Origin: Pseudomonadota bacterium
GTDB lineage: Bacteria; Pseudomonadota; Gammaproteobacteria; QQUJ01
Assembly (NCBI GenBank): GCA_008501635.1
Contig: QQUJ01000010.1
Span: 682,001 to 746,000, forward strand
Length of the DNA: 64,000 nt
Reading direction: 5' to 3'
The notes under the pieces were generated by a model, which was not told where the DNA came from, searched no databases, and was given only the letters and a program-made list of their open reading frames with translations. Positions 28,253 through 36,562 of this stretch are shown one piece after another (position 1 is the first letter of the stretch; each line of letters begins with the position of its first letter). The position numbers and the translations under genes were made by a program.

Positions 28253-30120
28253 TGGCTTACGAAACGATCGTCGAAGAAGGCATCGATATTCTGGTCGTCG
28301 GTGCGGGTCTTGGCGGCACTGGTGCCGCTTGGGAGGCCAGATTCTGGGGTCAGAACAAAAAGATTGTCATTGCCGAGAAGGCCAATATCGATCGCTCCGG
28401 TGCGGTCGCCCAGGGTCTGTACGCTATCAACTGCTATATGGGCACCCGCTGGGGCGAAAACAAGCCGGAGGACCATGTCCGCTACGCTCGTATCGATCTG
28501 ATGGGGATGGTGCGGGAAGACCTGTTGTTCGATATGGCCCGTCACGTTGACTCTGCGGTACATCAGTTCGAAGAGTGGGGCCTGCCCATCATGAAGGACC
28601 CGAAAACCGGGCGCTATCTGCGTGAAGGGCGATGGCAGATCATGATTCACGGCGAGTCCTACAAGCCGATCGTGGCCGAGGCCGCCAAAAAATCGGCCGA
28701 CAAGATCTTCAACCGTATCTGCGTCACCCACCTGCTGATGGATGAAAGCAAGGAGAACCGGGTTGCCGGTGCCGTTGGTTTCAACGTCCGCACAGGCAAC
28801 TACCACGTCTTCAAGTCCAAGACTGTGATCTGCGGCGCGGGCGGCGCCTCCAACATCTTCAAACCGCGTTCAGTGGGCGAAGGTTCCGGCCGCACCTGGT
28901 ATGCACCCTGGTCGTCCGCGTCTGCCTATGGGCTCATGATCAACGCCGGCGCCAAAATGACGCAGATGGAAAATCGTATCGTACTGGCGCGTTTCAAGGA
29001 CGGTTATGGCCCGGTCGGCGCCTACTTCCTGCACCTTAAGACCTATACGCAAAACGGTCTGGGCGAAGAGTACGAATCCAAATGGTTCCCCGAATTGCAG
29101 AAACTGGTCGGCAAGGAATATCTCGATCCGGAAGCCTCACACCTGACCCATCGGCCGATCCCGACCTGTTTGCGTAACCATGCATTGATCAGCGAAGTTA
29201 ATGCCGGCCGCGGCCCCATTCACATGGTGACCATGCAGGCCTTCCAGGATCCCCATCTGGAAGAGGTCGGTTGGGAGAACTTCCTCGGCATGACCATCGG
29301 CCAGGCGGTTCTGTGGGCCTCCACCGATGTGGATCCCAAGAACGAAAATCCCGAACTGACCACATCCGAGCCCTACGTAATGGGCTCCCACGCCACCGGA
29401 TCGGGTGCGTGGTGCTCAGGTCCCGAGGACGTTTCCCCTCCCGAGTATTTCTGGGGCTACAATCGCATGACGACGATCGAGGGCTTGTTCGGCGCCGGTG
29501 ATGCAGTCGGCGGCACGCCGCACGCCTTCTCATCCGGTTCGTTCACCGAAGGTCGTCTCGCCGCGAAGGCTGCCTGTAAATACATCGATGACGGAAAGGC
29601 CGAAGGCATTGTCGTGTCCAATGAGCAGATCAACCGCCGCAAGCAAGAGATCTACAAGCCCCTTGAGCATTACAAGATCTACCGCAATGCGATCGTGGCG
29701 GGCGATGTCAACCCGCACTACATCAATCCCAAGCAGGGCCTGGACCGTCTGCAGAAGCTGATGGACGAGTATTGCGGCGGAGTGACCGTCAACTACATGA
29801 CCAACGAGAAGCTCCTGAATATCGGTCTCAAAAAGCTCGAGATCATGGAGGAAGACCTTGAGAAATTGGCCGCAGAAGATATTCACGAGTTGCTGCGTGC
29901 GTGGGAATTGAAGCACCGTCATCGCGCAGCAGAATGCGTCACGCAGCATACGCTGTTCCGCAAGGAGACCCGTTGGCCGGGTTACTACTACCGGGGCGAC
30001 GCCATGAAGGTGGACGATGAAAACTGGCACGTGCTGACTGTTTCGCGGCGCGATCCGGAAACCGGCGAATACACCATGGAGAAGGCGCCTTGTTATCACT
30101 TGGTTGCGGATGACGAGTAG
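28252..30120 (+). CDS. aprA: Adenylylsulfate reductase alpha subunit
   Basis: FAD-containing catalytic subunit, 622 residues. The dinucleotide-binding motif is VVGAGLGGTGAAWEA. The fumarate reductase-like fold retains AprA blocks such as NCYMGTRWGENKPEDHVRY, GRWQIMIHGESYKP, RFKDGYGPVGAYFLHLKT and GSHATGSGAWCSGPED. The length is the family norm. Placement with aprM upstream and no hdr/qmo downstream points to the sulfite-oxidising direction. A hairpin (30130-30160) follows the stop. Confidence 0.98.
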   Translation: MAYETIVEEGIDILVVGAGLGGTGAAWEARFWGQNKKIVIAEKANIDRSGAVAQGLYAINCYMGTRWGENKPEDHVRYARIDLMGMVREDLLFDMARHVDSAVHQFEEWGLPIMKDPKTGRYLREGRWQIMIHGESYKPIVAEAAKKSADKIFNRICVTHLLMDESKENRVAGAVGFNVRTGNYHVFKSKTVICGAGGASNIFKPRSVGEGSGRTWYAPWSSASAYGLMINAGAKMTQMENRIVLARFKDGYGPVGAYFLHLKTYTQNGLGEEYESKWFPELQKLVGKEYLDPEASHLTHRPIPTCLRNHALISEVNAGRGPIHMVTMQAFQDPHLEEVGWENFLGMTIGQAVLWASTDVDPKNENPELTTSEPYVMGSHATGSGAWCSGPEDVSPPEYFWGYNRMTTIEGLFGAGDAVGGTPHAFSSGSFTEGRLAAKAACKYIDDGKAEGIVVSNEQINRRKQEIYKPLEHYKIYRNAIVAGDVNPHYINPKQGLDRLQKLMDEYCGGVTVNYMTNEKLLNIGLKKLEIMEEDLEKLAAEDIHELLRAWELKHRHRAAECVTQHTLFRKETRWPGYYYRGDAMKVDDENWHVLTVSRRDPETGEYTMEKAPCYHLVADDE

Positions 30121-30129
30121 CAATATCCT

Positions 30130-30160
30130 CAGGCAGAAGCTCGCGGTGACCCTCTGCCTG
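30130..30160 (+). terminator. Hairpin after aprA
   Basis: CAGGCAGA (30130-30137) pairs perfectly with TCTGCCTG (30153-30160) ten bases after the aprA stop. There is no T-run, so it may be a 3' stabilising hairpin or a weak or factor-dependent terminator before the downstream hypothetical gene. Confidence 0.5.
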
Positions 30161-30234
30161 GCGCAGAAGAGACCAGTACGTCGTGTGTTGTGCGTACCAT
30201 AAAGCTGGCCTCTCCCGGGCGCCGAGATCCTTGC

Positions 30235-30585
30235 GTGAACATCATTGAAAAAACCGATGAAGAGATTCAGGCTTTAGCCGATCCTCTGTGGCGCGACCTC
30301 GTCAAATATTCGAACGAAGGCAAATACGGAGAATTCGTCAAGAACTTCTCCAATCCCATGGTGCTTGCCATGAATCATGTTGTGGCGGGCCACCAGTTCG
30401 CAAAAAGTGAACTGGCGAGAAGTCTGTCTGAAGAAGTCGACTCGCTCGGCATTATCCGCCGCGGCGAACATGTGACGGTTCTTTACCGACAGCGGAGCAC
30501 TAAAAAGCAAGGCGAATGGCTTGGCAGACTTGTTCTCGGCTATGAGAATGGAGAGGTCAAGATTTTTGGTGCATCCATCTTTTGA
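30235..30585 (+). CDS. Hypothetical protein downstream of aprA
   Basis: A soluble 116-residue protein starting at GTG 30235 (MNIIEKTDEEIQALADPLW). It has an acidic helical N-terminus and a beta-rich C-terminus containing GEHVTVLYRQRSTKKQGEW and LGRLVLGYENGEVKIFGASIF. I do not recognise a family. The frame extends upstream to 30190, but those residues look non-coding. It lies 21 bp before the slyD-like gene and is probably co-transcribed with it. A role linked to apr is possible only by position. Confidence 0.65.
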   Translation: MNIIEKTDEEIQALADPLWRDLVKYSNEGKYGEFVKNFSNPMVLAMNHVVAGHQFAKSELARSLSEEVDSLGIIRRGEHVTVLYRQRSTKKQGEWLGRLVLGYENGEVKIFGASIF

Positions 30586-30605
30586 GCAGTTCGTCCGGAT
30601 TCGAC

Positions 30606-31115
30606 ATGAGTGAAACCATCCAAGACGGCAAGTTTGTCGAACTAACCTACAGGGTGACCGACACGAAATCGGGGCATGTCCTCACCAGGGTTGAATTCCC
30701 GTTGGGCTATGTTCACGGACACAATGAAATTCTGGCTCCTTCCGTCCATAAGGAGCTGGAGGGCAAGTCCGTTGGCGACGTGATTGAAGTGCCAATCGAT
30801 GGCGATCAGATATTCGGTCCCAGAGACGAATCACTGGTTTTTACCGATCACATCGAGAACGTCCCCGAGGAATATCGGCAAATCGGCGGCTTCATCCTCA
30901 TGGAAAATGACAAGGGCCAGACCCGTAGCTTTATCGTGACGCGGATGGATGGCAAGACGCTGACTGTCGACGGCAACAATCCGCTTTGCGGCAGAGAGGT
31001 CGTCTTTACGCTCGAGATACTGACCGTGCGCGATGCAGCTGACGAAGAGACAAGGGCGGGCGAGGCGATCATCGCAGACGCAGATATCGACCCGTCACTT
31101 ATGAGACCTGTTTAA
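30606..31115 (+). CDS. SlyD-like FKBP peptidyl-prolyl isomerase
   Basis: A 169-residue FKBP-type prolyl isomerase/chaperone. It begins with the FKBP strand DGKFVELTYRVTDTKSG, followed by PLGYVHGHNEILAPSVHKELEGKSVGD, the SlyD-type entrance. An insert-in-flap domain (about residues 75-125) follows, and the FKBP core closes with LTVDGNNPLCGREVVFTLEIL. The His/Cys-rich metal-binding tail of E. coli SlyD is absent; the C-terminus ends DPSLMRPV. ATG 30606 is preferred to an upstream in-frame codon. Confidence 0.88.
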   Translation: MSETIQDGKFVELTYRVTDTKSGHVLTRVEFPLGYVHGHNEILAPSVHKELEGKSVGDVIEVPIDGDQIFGPRDESLVFTDHIENVPEEYRQIGGFILMENDKGQTRSFIVTRMDGKTLTVDGNNPLCGREVVFTLEILTVRDAADEETRAGEAIIADADIDPSLMRPV

Positions 31116-31198
31116 GCAGCGGCATTGGATGGATCGGACAGATTTTGGCTTTATTAACTGCACTTACAATCCTGGCTTCACGGCAAAAAAGGTGACTT

Positions 31199-31357
31199 AT
31201 GAGCGAGCAAAAACCCACCACTAAAGTTCCTGACGGCAATACGCGTTTTTTTACAACGCGTCAGATGGCACCAAACGAAAAGGGGTTTGTTGGTTACGAA
31301 ACCATCTGGAAATCGTTCCAGAAAGAAGTCGAGTACAAGACGCCGAAACAGCCGTAG
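31199..31357 (+). CDS. Small protein (52 aa)
   Basis: A 52-residue hydrophilic protein beginning MSEQKPTTKVPDGNTRFFTT and ending YKTPKQP, with AAGGTGA five bases before the ATG. It has no membrane segment or cysteine. Family unknown. The good ribosome-binding site and the position after the slyD-like gene support it being real. Confidence 0.55.
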   Translation: MSEQKPTTKVPDGNTRFFTTRQMAPNEKGFVGYETIWKSFQKEVEYKTPKQP

Positions 31358-31727
31358 ACGGGTGAGCCTGATCGCGCGGCCGGGATGCGATCCCACAAAG
31401 GAACTTGCCTCAACGGCAATTGCCTGGTTCACGGTCTGTGATGGGAGGGCAATGACAAGTCAACCTGGCTGTTCGAGATGACGGGCGTATGAACACCTGC
31501 AAACGCTACCGATTTCATCCAAGTATCAGCGGTTACGCTGTTTGACTCTTTTGTCGACTTAATCAGAGGTTCCTTGGCAGGGAAAGCGCGTTCGCGGAAC
31601 GGAACGCCGCAGTTGCTTGAGCGGATTCGCTGCGATTTACGTGACGTCGAGAGTTGGCTTGTCAGTACCTCAAATTTTAGAACCCTTCTCAAAATCCTAT
31701 TGTTGGAAAATCAGGAATTGACTCCCG
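31358..31727. repeat. Dispersed repeats downstream of a stress protein gene
   Basis: No gene. It contains an IS5-type terminus GACTTAATCAGAGGTTCC (31556-31573), immediately followed by the second copy of the 92-bp repeat (31578-31669). Then comes TAGAACCCTTCTCAAAATCC (31678-31697), which matches the far end of the IS element at 18540-18559. Together they look like a deleted IS copy of about 140 bp. Confidence 0.65.
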
Positions 31728-32696
31728 CTACCTAGATAACTTTACCGGCGAGACAAAGCCGGGAGGTTTCACGGCAAGCACGGAACATTGCAACTGTTCG
31801 AGAATGGCTTCAGCTGTATTCCCAATGAGCAAACCCGCGATACCTGTCCGGGCGACCGTCCCCATTACGACCAAATCAGCCTGCAACTCCTTGGCTATTT
31901 CGGGTATGACGGTGGCGGCGGCCCCTCGGCGTATATGGAATACAGGAGAAAGATAGTCGCTGGCGTCTTTGCCGACGTGCTCAATCAGCTGTTGCCGCAG
32001 GCGTTTATAGGCGATTTCATGACTTGAACGAACGGCCTCGACATAGGCAGTGCTTGCCGCCCGCGGGTTGTCTGCCCATGTGCGTAACATCGCCTCGGCC
32101 GGGGCATCCCAGACATGGATCGCATGCAGTGCGGCAAAGTCGGAGAATGCGAGAGAACCGGACAATCCGAGTATCTGCCGGTTGAGACCCTGCTCTGTTG
32201 CATCCGGTGTATCCGGATCGAAATCGACGGCGGCGAGTATATGCTCGTATTTCGATTTTTCGTTAGCGCGCGTTAACCATACCGGACAGGGGCAGTTGCG
32301 CAGCAACTGCATGTCGTCGCTGCCAAACAGCCGTTCGATAAAACGCGGATTCTCGGCCGGTTTGATCAGCAGATCATGGTCATTGCGTAAAATGGTCCGA
32401 GTAACTTGGAGAAACTTTCTGCCCACCAGTACGTCCACCTGGATGCGGAGACGTTTCTTGTAAGGCTCGATCAGCGACTCGAGTCTTTTGCGATGCTCAT
32501 TCACCGTGGCGGCCTGAAGTTCCTTGGATATCGGACCGCCGCGCGGCATACCGATGCCCGCTGTCATGACCGGAACCACATCGATGACGGTCAAGTCCGC
32601 CTGGTTGTTCTCCGCCAGCGACACGGCTCGCATTATCGAGGCCTCCTGGGCCACAGCGCTTTCGGACAAGTAAAGAATGTTCTTAAATAGATTCAT
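31728..32696 (-). CDS. Tandem universal stress protein (UspE-like)
   Basis: A 322-residue cytosolic protein made of two Usp domains (about residues 1-145 and 150-315). The second ends with the nucleotide-binding type motif VVMGTVARTGIAGLLIGNTAE, G-2x-G-9x-G(S/T)-like. The first is degenerate (LLIKPAENPRFIERLFGSDD). AGAGAGG precedes the ATG. UspE-type proteins respond to starvation, oxidative and envelope stress. The Kef-type antiporter gene lies upstream on the same strand, 68 bp away. Confidence 0.92.
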   Translation of the reverse strand: MNLFKNILYLSESAVAQEASIMRAVSLAENNQADLTVIDVVPVMTAGIGMPRGGPISKELQAATVNEHRKRLESLIEPYKKRLRIQVDVLVGRKFLQVTRTILRNDHDLLIKPAENPRFIERLFGSDDMQLLRNCPCPVWLTRANEKSKYEHILAAVDFDPDTPDATEQGLNRQILGLSGSLAFSDFAALHAIHVWDAPAEAMLRTWADNPRAASTAYVEAVRSSHEIAYKRLRQQLIEHVGKDASDYLSPVFHIRRGAAATVIPEIAKELQADLVVMGTVARTGIAGLLIGNTAEAILEQLQCSVLAVKPPGFVSPVKLSR

Positions 32697-32764
32697 TTTG
32701 ATCGACCTCTCTTTTCTAAACAGCTGGTGCTCCAGCCGGCGGCATCTTTGGCCAATAAAGCGTC

Positions 32765-34471
32765 TTACGATTTGCTATCCTCATTCTCCAGAACGGGCCG
32801 GTAGCCCCGGTCTCTCACATCTTTGACCATCTCGTCGATTTCAGCGGAAGTTACATTGAGCATTTTTAATGCGGTGGCACCAAGGTGCAGACTCGATTCA
32901 ATTGTTTCGGGATAGGCGTGGGCGGCACCGGCGGCAAGCAGGCGTGTACTGGTTTCGAGATCCTTTGCCCGCACGATCACCGGCACCTGTGGACAGGTTC
33001 TATGTATATACGCCATCGCCTCTAAGGCGGTGTCCGGTCTGTCAACGGCAATCACGACCAGCGCAGCTCTTTCCACATGAATGGCAGACAGCAATCCCGG
33101 ATCGGCGATGTCGCCGAACCAGACCGCATGCCGATCCGCCCGCCCCTGGGCCACCCGCTTCGCATCGGTGTCAAAAGCCACAAAGGGAACGCCGCTTGCG
33201 TGCAACAACACTGCGATGGTGTGGCCCACGCGCCCGTAACCGCCGATCACCACTTGTTGCTCCGCGACCTCCGACAATTCCGCGCTATCCTGAGCCGTTG
33301 CGCGAGGCGGTTTGACCAGCCAGGCCGCTATCGTGCCATTGAAACGGATCAGCAGCGCGCCGGCAATCATCGACAAAAGCACGGAACTTATCGCGATTTG
33401 ACCCAGCTGCATGTCGAGCACGCCGGAATCGAGCGCGATAGCGATGAGCGCGAGCCCGAATTCGCCGCCCACACTCAGCATCAGTCCGGTACGCCACGTC
33501 ATCCGGGCATCGACTCCGACCCTGCGCACCATGCCGGCAACGATCAGTGTCTTGCTCGTGACAATAAGCAGTGCGCCCAGCACGGCCCAGTGCCAGATGG
33601 GGGGTATCGCCGCCGGACTGAAACGCATGCCGATACCGATAAAGAACAGGCCCAGCAACACGTCCCGAAACGGACCGATGCTGGACTCCACCTGGTGGCG
33701 AAACTCCGTTTCGCCCAGCATCATTCCGGCAAGAAACCCTCCGAATGCCAGCGACAAACCCAGGCTGTTTGTGACCCAGGCGGCGAGCAGGGCGACCAGC
33801 AGTACGGCCAGGGTGAACATTTCGACCGATCTGCGTTTGGTAATCAGATGAAACAACGGACGCAGCAACCAGCGTCCGGCAAAGAAAACCAGCGCGAAGG
33901 CGAGCACGGCCTTGGCAAGGGCCAGACCCAACATGCCCGCCAGCACATCCGCTGTGACCGACATGCCCAGCACGGGTATGACCACGAGAAACGGAACGGC
34001 CGTGACATCCTGAAAAACCGACATCGCAAGCCCGAGGCGGCCATGCTGAGTGTTTTCTTCGCCCTGCTCGGTGAGCAGACTGGCAATGATGGTTGTGGAA
34101 GATTGCGCGAAAGCGGCGCCGAACACGAACGCGGCGGCAACGGGCAGCCCCGCGAGCCACACCACCACCCCAACCCCCAGGGTGGTGAACGCTACCTGCC
34201 CGGTGCCCAGTCCGAGAACCTGGTGTCGCAGCGCGTGCAGTTGCGGAAGAGAAAAATTAAGACCTATGGTGAACAGCAGAAAAACGACACCGAATTCGGC
34301 GAGCGTTGCCAGCTCCGGCATCAAAACCACCGGTCCGATCGTGTTCGGCCCCAGGATCATCCCCACCAGCAAATATCCCAGACTGGTCGGGATATGCAGG
34401 CGCTGAAAGATAACCACGACAGTGATCGCCACGGCTAGAAGCAGGATGATCTGGGCGAGATATTCCATCAT
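32765..34471 (-). CDS. CPA2 monovalent cation:proton antiporter with TrkA-N domain
   Basis: A 568-residue inner-membrane protein of the KefB/KefC/YbaL type. Eleven to thirteen hydrophobic helices span residues 5-380, with the family segment LGYLLVGMILGPNTIG near the start. A cytosolic RCK/TrkA-N domain follows with the Rossmann loop VVIGGYGRVGHTIAVLL (about residue 410). Such proteins exchange K+ or Na+ for H+ and are gated by nucleotides or glutathione. The Kef quinone oxidoreductase partner is absent. It starts at ATG 34471 with a second ATG directly after. Confidence 0.93.
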   Translation of the reverse strand: MMEYLAQIILLLAVAITVVVIFQRLHIPTSLGYLLVGMILGPNTIGPVVLMPELATLAEFGVVFLLFTIGLNFSLPQLHALRHQVLGLGTGQVAFTTLGVGVVVWLAGLPVAAAFVFGAAFAQSSTTIIASLLTEQGEENTQHGRLGLAMSVFQDVTAVPFLVVIPVLGMSVTADVLAGMLGLALAKAVLAFALVFFAGRWLLRPLFHLITKRRSVEMFTLAVLLVALLAAWVTNSLGLSLAFGGFLAGMMLGETEFRHQVESSIGPFRDVLLGLFFIGIGMRFSPAAIPPIWHWAVLGALLIVTSKTLIVAGMVRRVGVDARMTWRTGLMLSVGGEFGLALIAIALDSGVLDMQLGQIAISSVLLSMIAGALLIRFNGTIAAWLVKPPRATAQDSAELSEVAEQQVVIGGYGRVGHTIAVLLHASGVPFVAFDTDAKRVAQGRADRHAVWFGDIADPGLLSAIHVERAALVVIAVDRPDTALEAMAYIHRTCPQVPVIVRAKDLETSTRLLAAGAAHAYPETIESSLHLGATALKMLNVTSAEIDEMVKDVRDRGYRPVLENEDSKS

Positions 34472-35237
34472 GTCTTTGATTCACTCTGAAGGCCCAACGC
34501 TGGGTTCATCCGTCGCATTTGGCGATCGGCTGGCGAGCTTTGTTCGTTAGGCGCAACACCTGTCACCCATTCTATTGGGAGATATAGCCTCTATCCATAA
34601 TCCACGCCATGTCCGTCAGAATTTGGCCTCATCCGAAACAAGATGCGGCGCCCCATGCGCACTATTATCGGGTTCCCCGGCATGAGCAATGGGATGGAGA
34701 CTATCACGCGGCTTCTTGAATGCCTCAGCACCTTTTGGTGATTCTTTTGCAGGCATTTGGCCGGAGTCGGCTAACGGTGGCCCCTTTTCGTTAGTAACAG
34801 ATCGCGTAGCGCGCCGATCCCGGGGCATGACGTGCCCCTCGGCGAGCATCTCTAGGCACAACAGGTGGGCCATCGCGGGCATCGCTGCCTTCGTTGGCGT
34901 GCTTCATCCCTTCGTATTGCGATACCGGAAATAAATGAGAAAAAGATAGAAAAAACAGGGTTTACTATTTGGATGGTGCCTGCGAGCTGAAACATAAACC
35001 TGTCCCGTTGTCCTGTTCAGCAAGGACCCTATGTCAGAAAAAAGAGTCTCAGTTTGGACGCTGGAGCGGAACTCAAGCTGGATTCTACGGCATCGAATGG
35101 CTACCGCGCAGGGTACCGGGCTGTGAACGACCTCTGGACTTGGTTAAAAAGGGTGTTTATTCTTCCTATACCCGATTTCTGCCGATGATTTCACTATCGA
35201 TGATTTCATAAAGGGTAGAGGAGCGAGAGTTGGTGCG
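34472..35237. other. Gene-free stretch with an IS91/ISCR-like terminus
   Basis: No convincing gene; short open frames around 34616-34934 have no recognisable content. At 35153-35172 the sequence GTGTTTATTCTTCCTATACC matches the ori-like ends at 11776 and 23708. The preceding 100 bp loosely resembles the flank of those copies. Confidence 0.55.
35153..35172 (+). mobile_element. IS91/ISCR ori-end-like motif, copy 3
   Basis: Third copy of the 20-bp terminus, differing from the 23708 copy at four positions. It lies in the same orientation, 66 bp upstream of the ABM-domain gene. Confidence 0.5.
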
Positions 35238-35534
35238 ATGTTCGTGACAATTGTCCAGTTTCCGCCGGTTAAGGCCGGAAAGTCGGCTGAGTTTCGTGAG
35301 TGGTTCGAGTGGTCGAACAAGCAATATGCCGAACACAAGGGATTCATCAGTCGCCGTTTGTTGAAGCCGCACGGGGGTGGGATGTTTAATTTTGTGGGTT
35401 TGGTAGAGCATGAGAGCTACGAAACGTTCTCGGCGATGCGCACCAGCCCGACACAGGCCGAGGTGTGGAAACGTGTCGAGCCACTGTTTGACGGTGAACC
35501 CAAGCCAGCTTTTTACGAAGTGATTCTCGGGTAG
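35238..35534 (+). CDS. ABM-superfamily small protein
   Basis: A 98-residue ferredoxin-like fold protein of the antibiotic biosynthesis monooxygenase (dimeric alpha/beta barrel) superfamily. It opens with FVTIVQFPPVKAGKSAEFREW, continues HKGFISRRLLKP and GMFNFVGLVEHESYETFSAM, and ends with EPKPAFYEVILG. Members range from heme-degrading to quinone-modifying and signalling proteins, so the substrate is open. GAGGAGCGAG precedes the ATG. It stands alone next to mobile remnants. Confidence 0.8.
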   Translation: MFVTIVQFPPVKAGKSAEFREWFEWSNKQYAEHKGFISRRLLKPHGGGMFNFVGLVEHESYETFSAMRTSPTQAEVWKRVEPLFDGEPKPAFYEVILG

Positions 35535-35586
35535 CAAAGAACCGGTACTCTGAAACCCCCTGGGGGTTGGGCGAGTAGGGTGTTTA

Positions 35587-35635
35587 GGAACCTCTGAACA
35601 ACCCTCTCATCTAAACAGACCTAATCAGAGGTTCC
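35587..35635. repeat. 49-bp MITE-like element
   Basis: Perfect 11-bp terminal inverted repeats, GGAACCTCTGA (35587-35597) and TCAGAGGTTCC (35625-35635), enclose 27 bp. Its interior matches 15831-15856, and its right end matches several other short copies in the window. Interpreted as fused IS5-family ends left after internal deletion. Confidence 0.75.
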
Positions 35636-35690
35636 CTAGCTTATTGCGCCCCTTACCCTTTCCCTTCCATACGGACCAGAGAGTGGAATC

Positions 35691-36325
35691 ATGGCCAGGA
35701 TGGCACGGGTCGCGTCGTACCGAGGTATTCCCATCACATCACACAGCGTGGCAAGCGGCTCCAGTAAACGTTCTTCAGTGACGCCAACTACGCATACTAT
35801 GTTGAGCTCGTGGCTGAGTTTGCGCGGGCGAAGCGCACCGCGGTCTGGGCCTACTGCCTAATTCCCAATCATGTCCACCTGTGATGGTGCCGGAACAGGT
35901 GGATGGATTGCGGGCAATACTTGCCAAGGTGCAGCGCCGCTAGAGTCGCCGAATCAACTTTCGCGAGGGTTGGCGAGGCCATCTCTGGCAAGAGCGATTC
36001 CATTCGCGTGTCATGGACGAGCGCTACCTATTGGCGACGGTTCGTTATGTGGGGAACAATACGGTCGCGTCATGACGGTGTACCAGGCCGGAACAGTGGC
36101 GGTGGTCCGGGGCGAAGGCCCATAGGGACGGCCAGGACGATGGTCTGGCTCGAGTCTGCCCGCTGCTGAGCTGCGTACCCAACTGGGCGAAATACTTAGC
36201 CGGTGCGGATGAGGCGGTCGGTAAAACGGAGTTGATCAGACGCTATAAGCGCACCGGCAGGCCATTGGGCAGGTAGAAAAGTTAGAGTCGTTGAGAGGCA
36301 GCTCATTGGTTGCGAAGAAGCCAGC
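35691..36325 (+). pseudogene. REP-associated (Y1) tyrosine transposase, decayed
   Basis: From ATG 35691 the frame reads MARMARVASYRGIPHHITQRG, then an in-frame stop, TFFSDANYAYYVELVAEFARAKR and AVWAYCLIPNHVHL. This is the N-terminus of RAYT/Y1-type transposases with the HUH motif (NHVHL). Further stops and frameshifts follow. Pieces matching LWQERFHS...MDERYLLATVRYV and the C-terminal TELIRRYKRTGRPLG can still be read across frames. It is non-functional. RAYTs mobilise REP palindromes such as the one at 1485-1550; a link between the two is speculative. Confidence 0.88.
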
Positions 36326-36562
36326 TCCAGCCGCTGGCGAGCAAGATAGGTAAACTGTCCCCGAAACTCCCCATCAAACTGATGACAGAAACTGACATCA
36401 TTCTGCTCAGTGGGGGCACGCAGTCAGGACGATGGGATCAGGATTGGGTACGCCCTGGTGTGATTTCTCTTAAGCCTTGAATAAACGTGCCAGACGGGAG
36501 GGCCCAATAGTGGACTGTTGCAGTCTGTGATAAATGTGGCGTAATCATAGGGGAGTAGTGTA

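Noticed and set aside
33077-34438. A 453-codon plus-strand open frame
   Set aside because: It lies opposite the Kef-type antiporter and has the composition of a frame shadow without any recognisable domain.
34616-34934. Overlapping open frames of about 80 codons on both strands
   Set aside because: No ribosome-binding site, no recognisable domain, and the surrounding 770 bp looks like non-coding debris.
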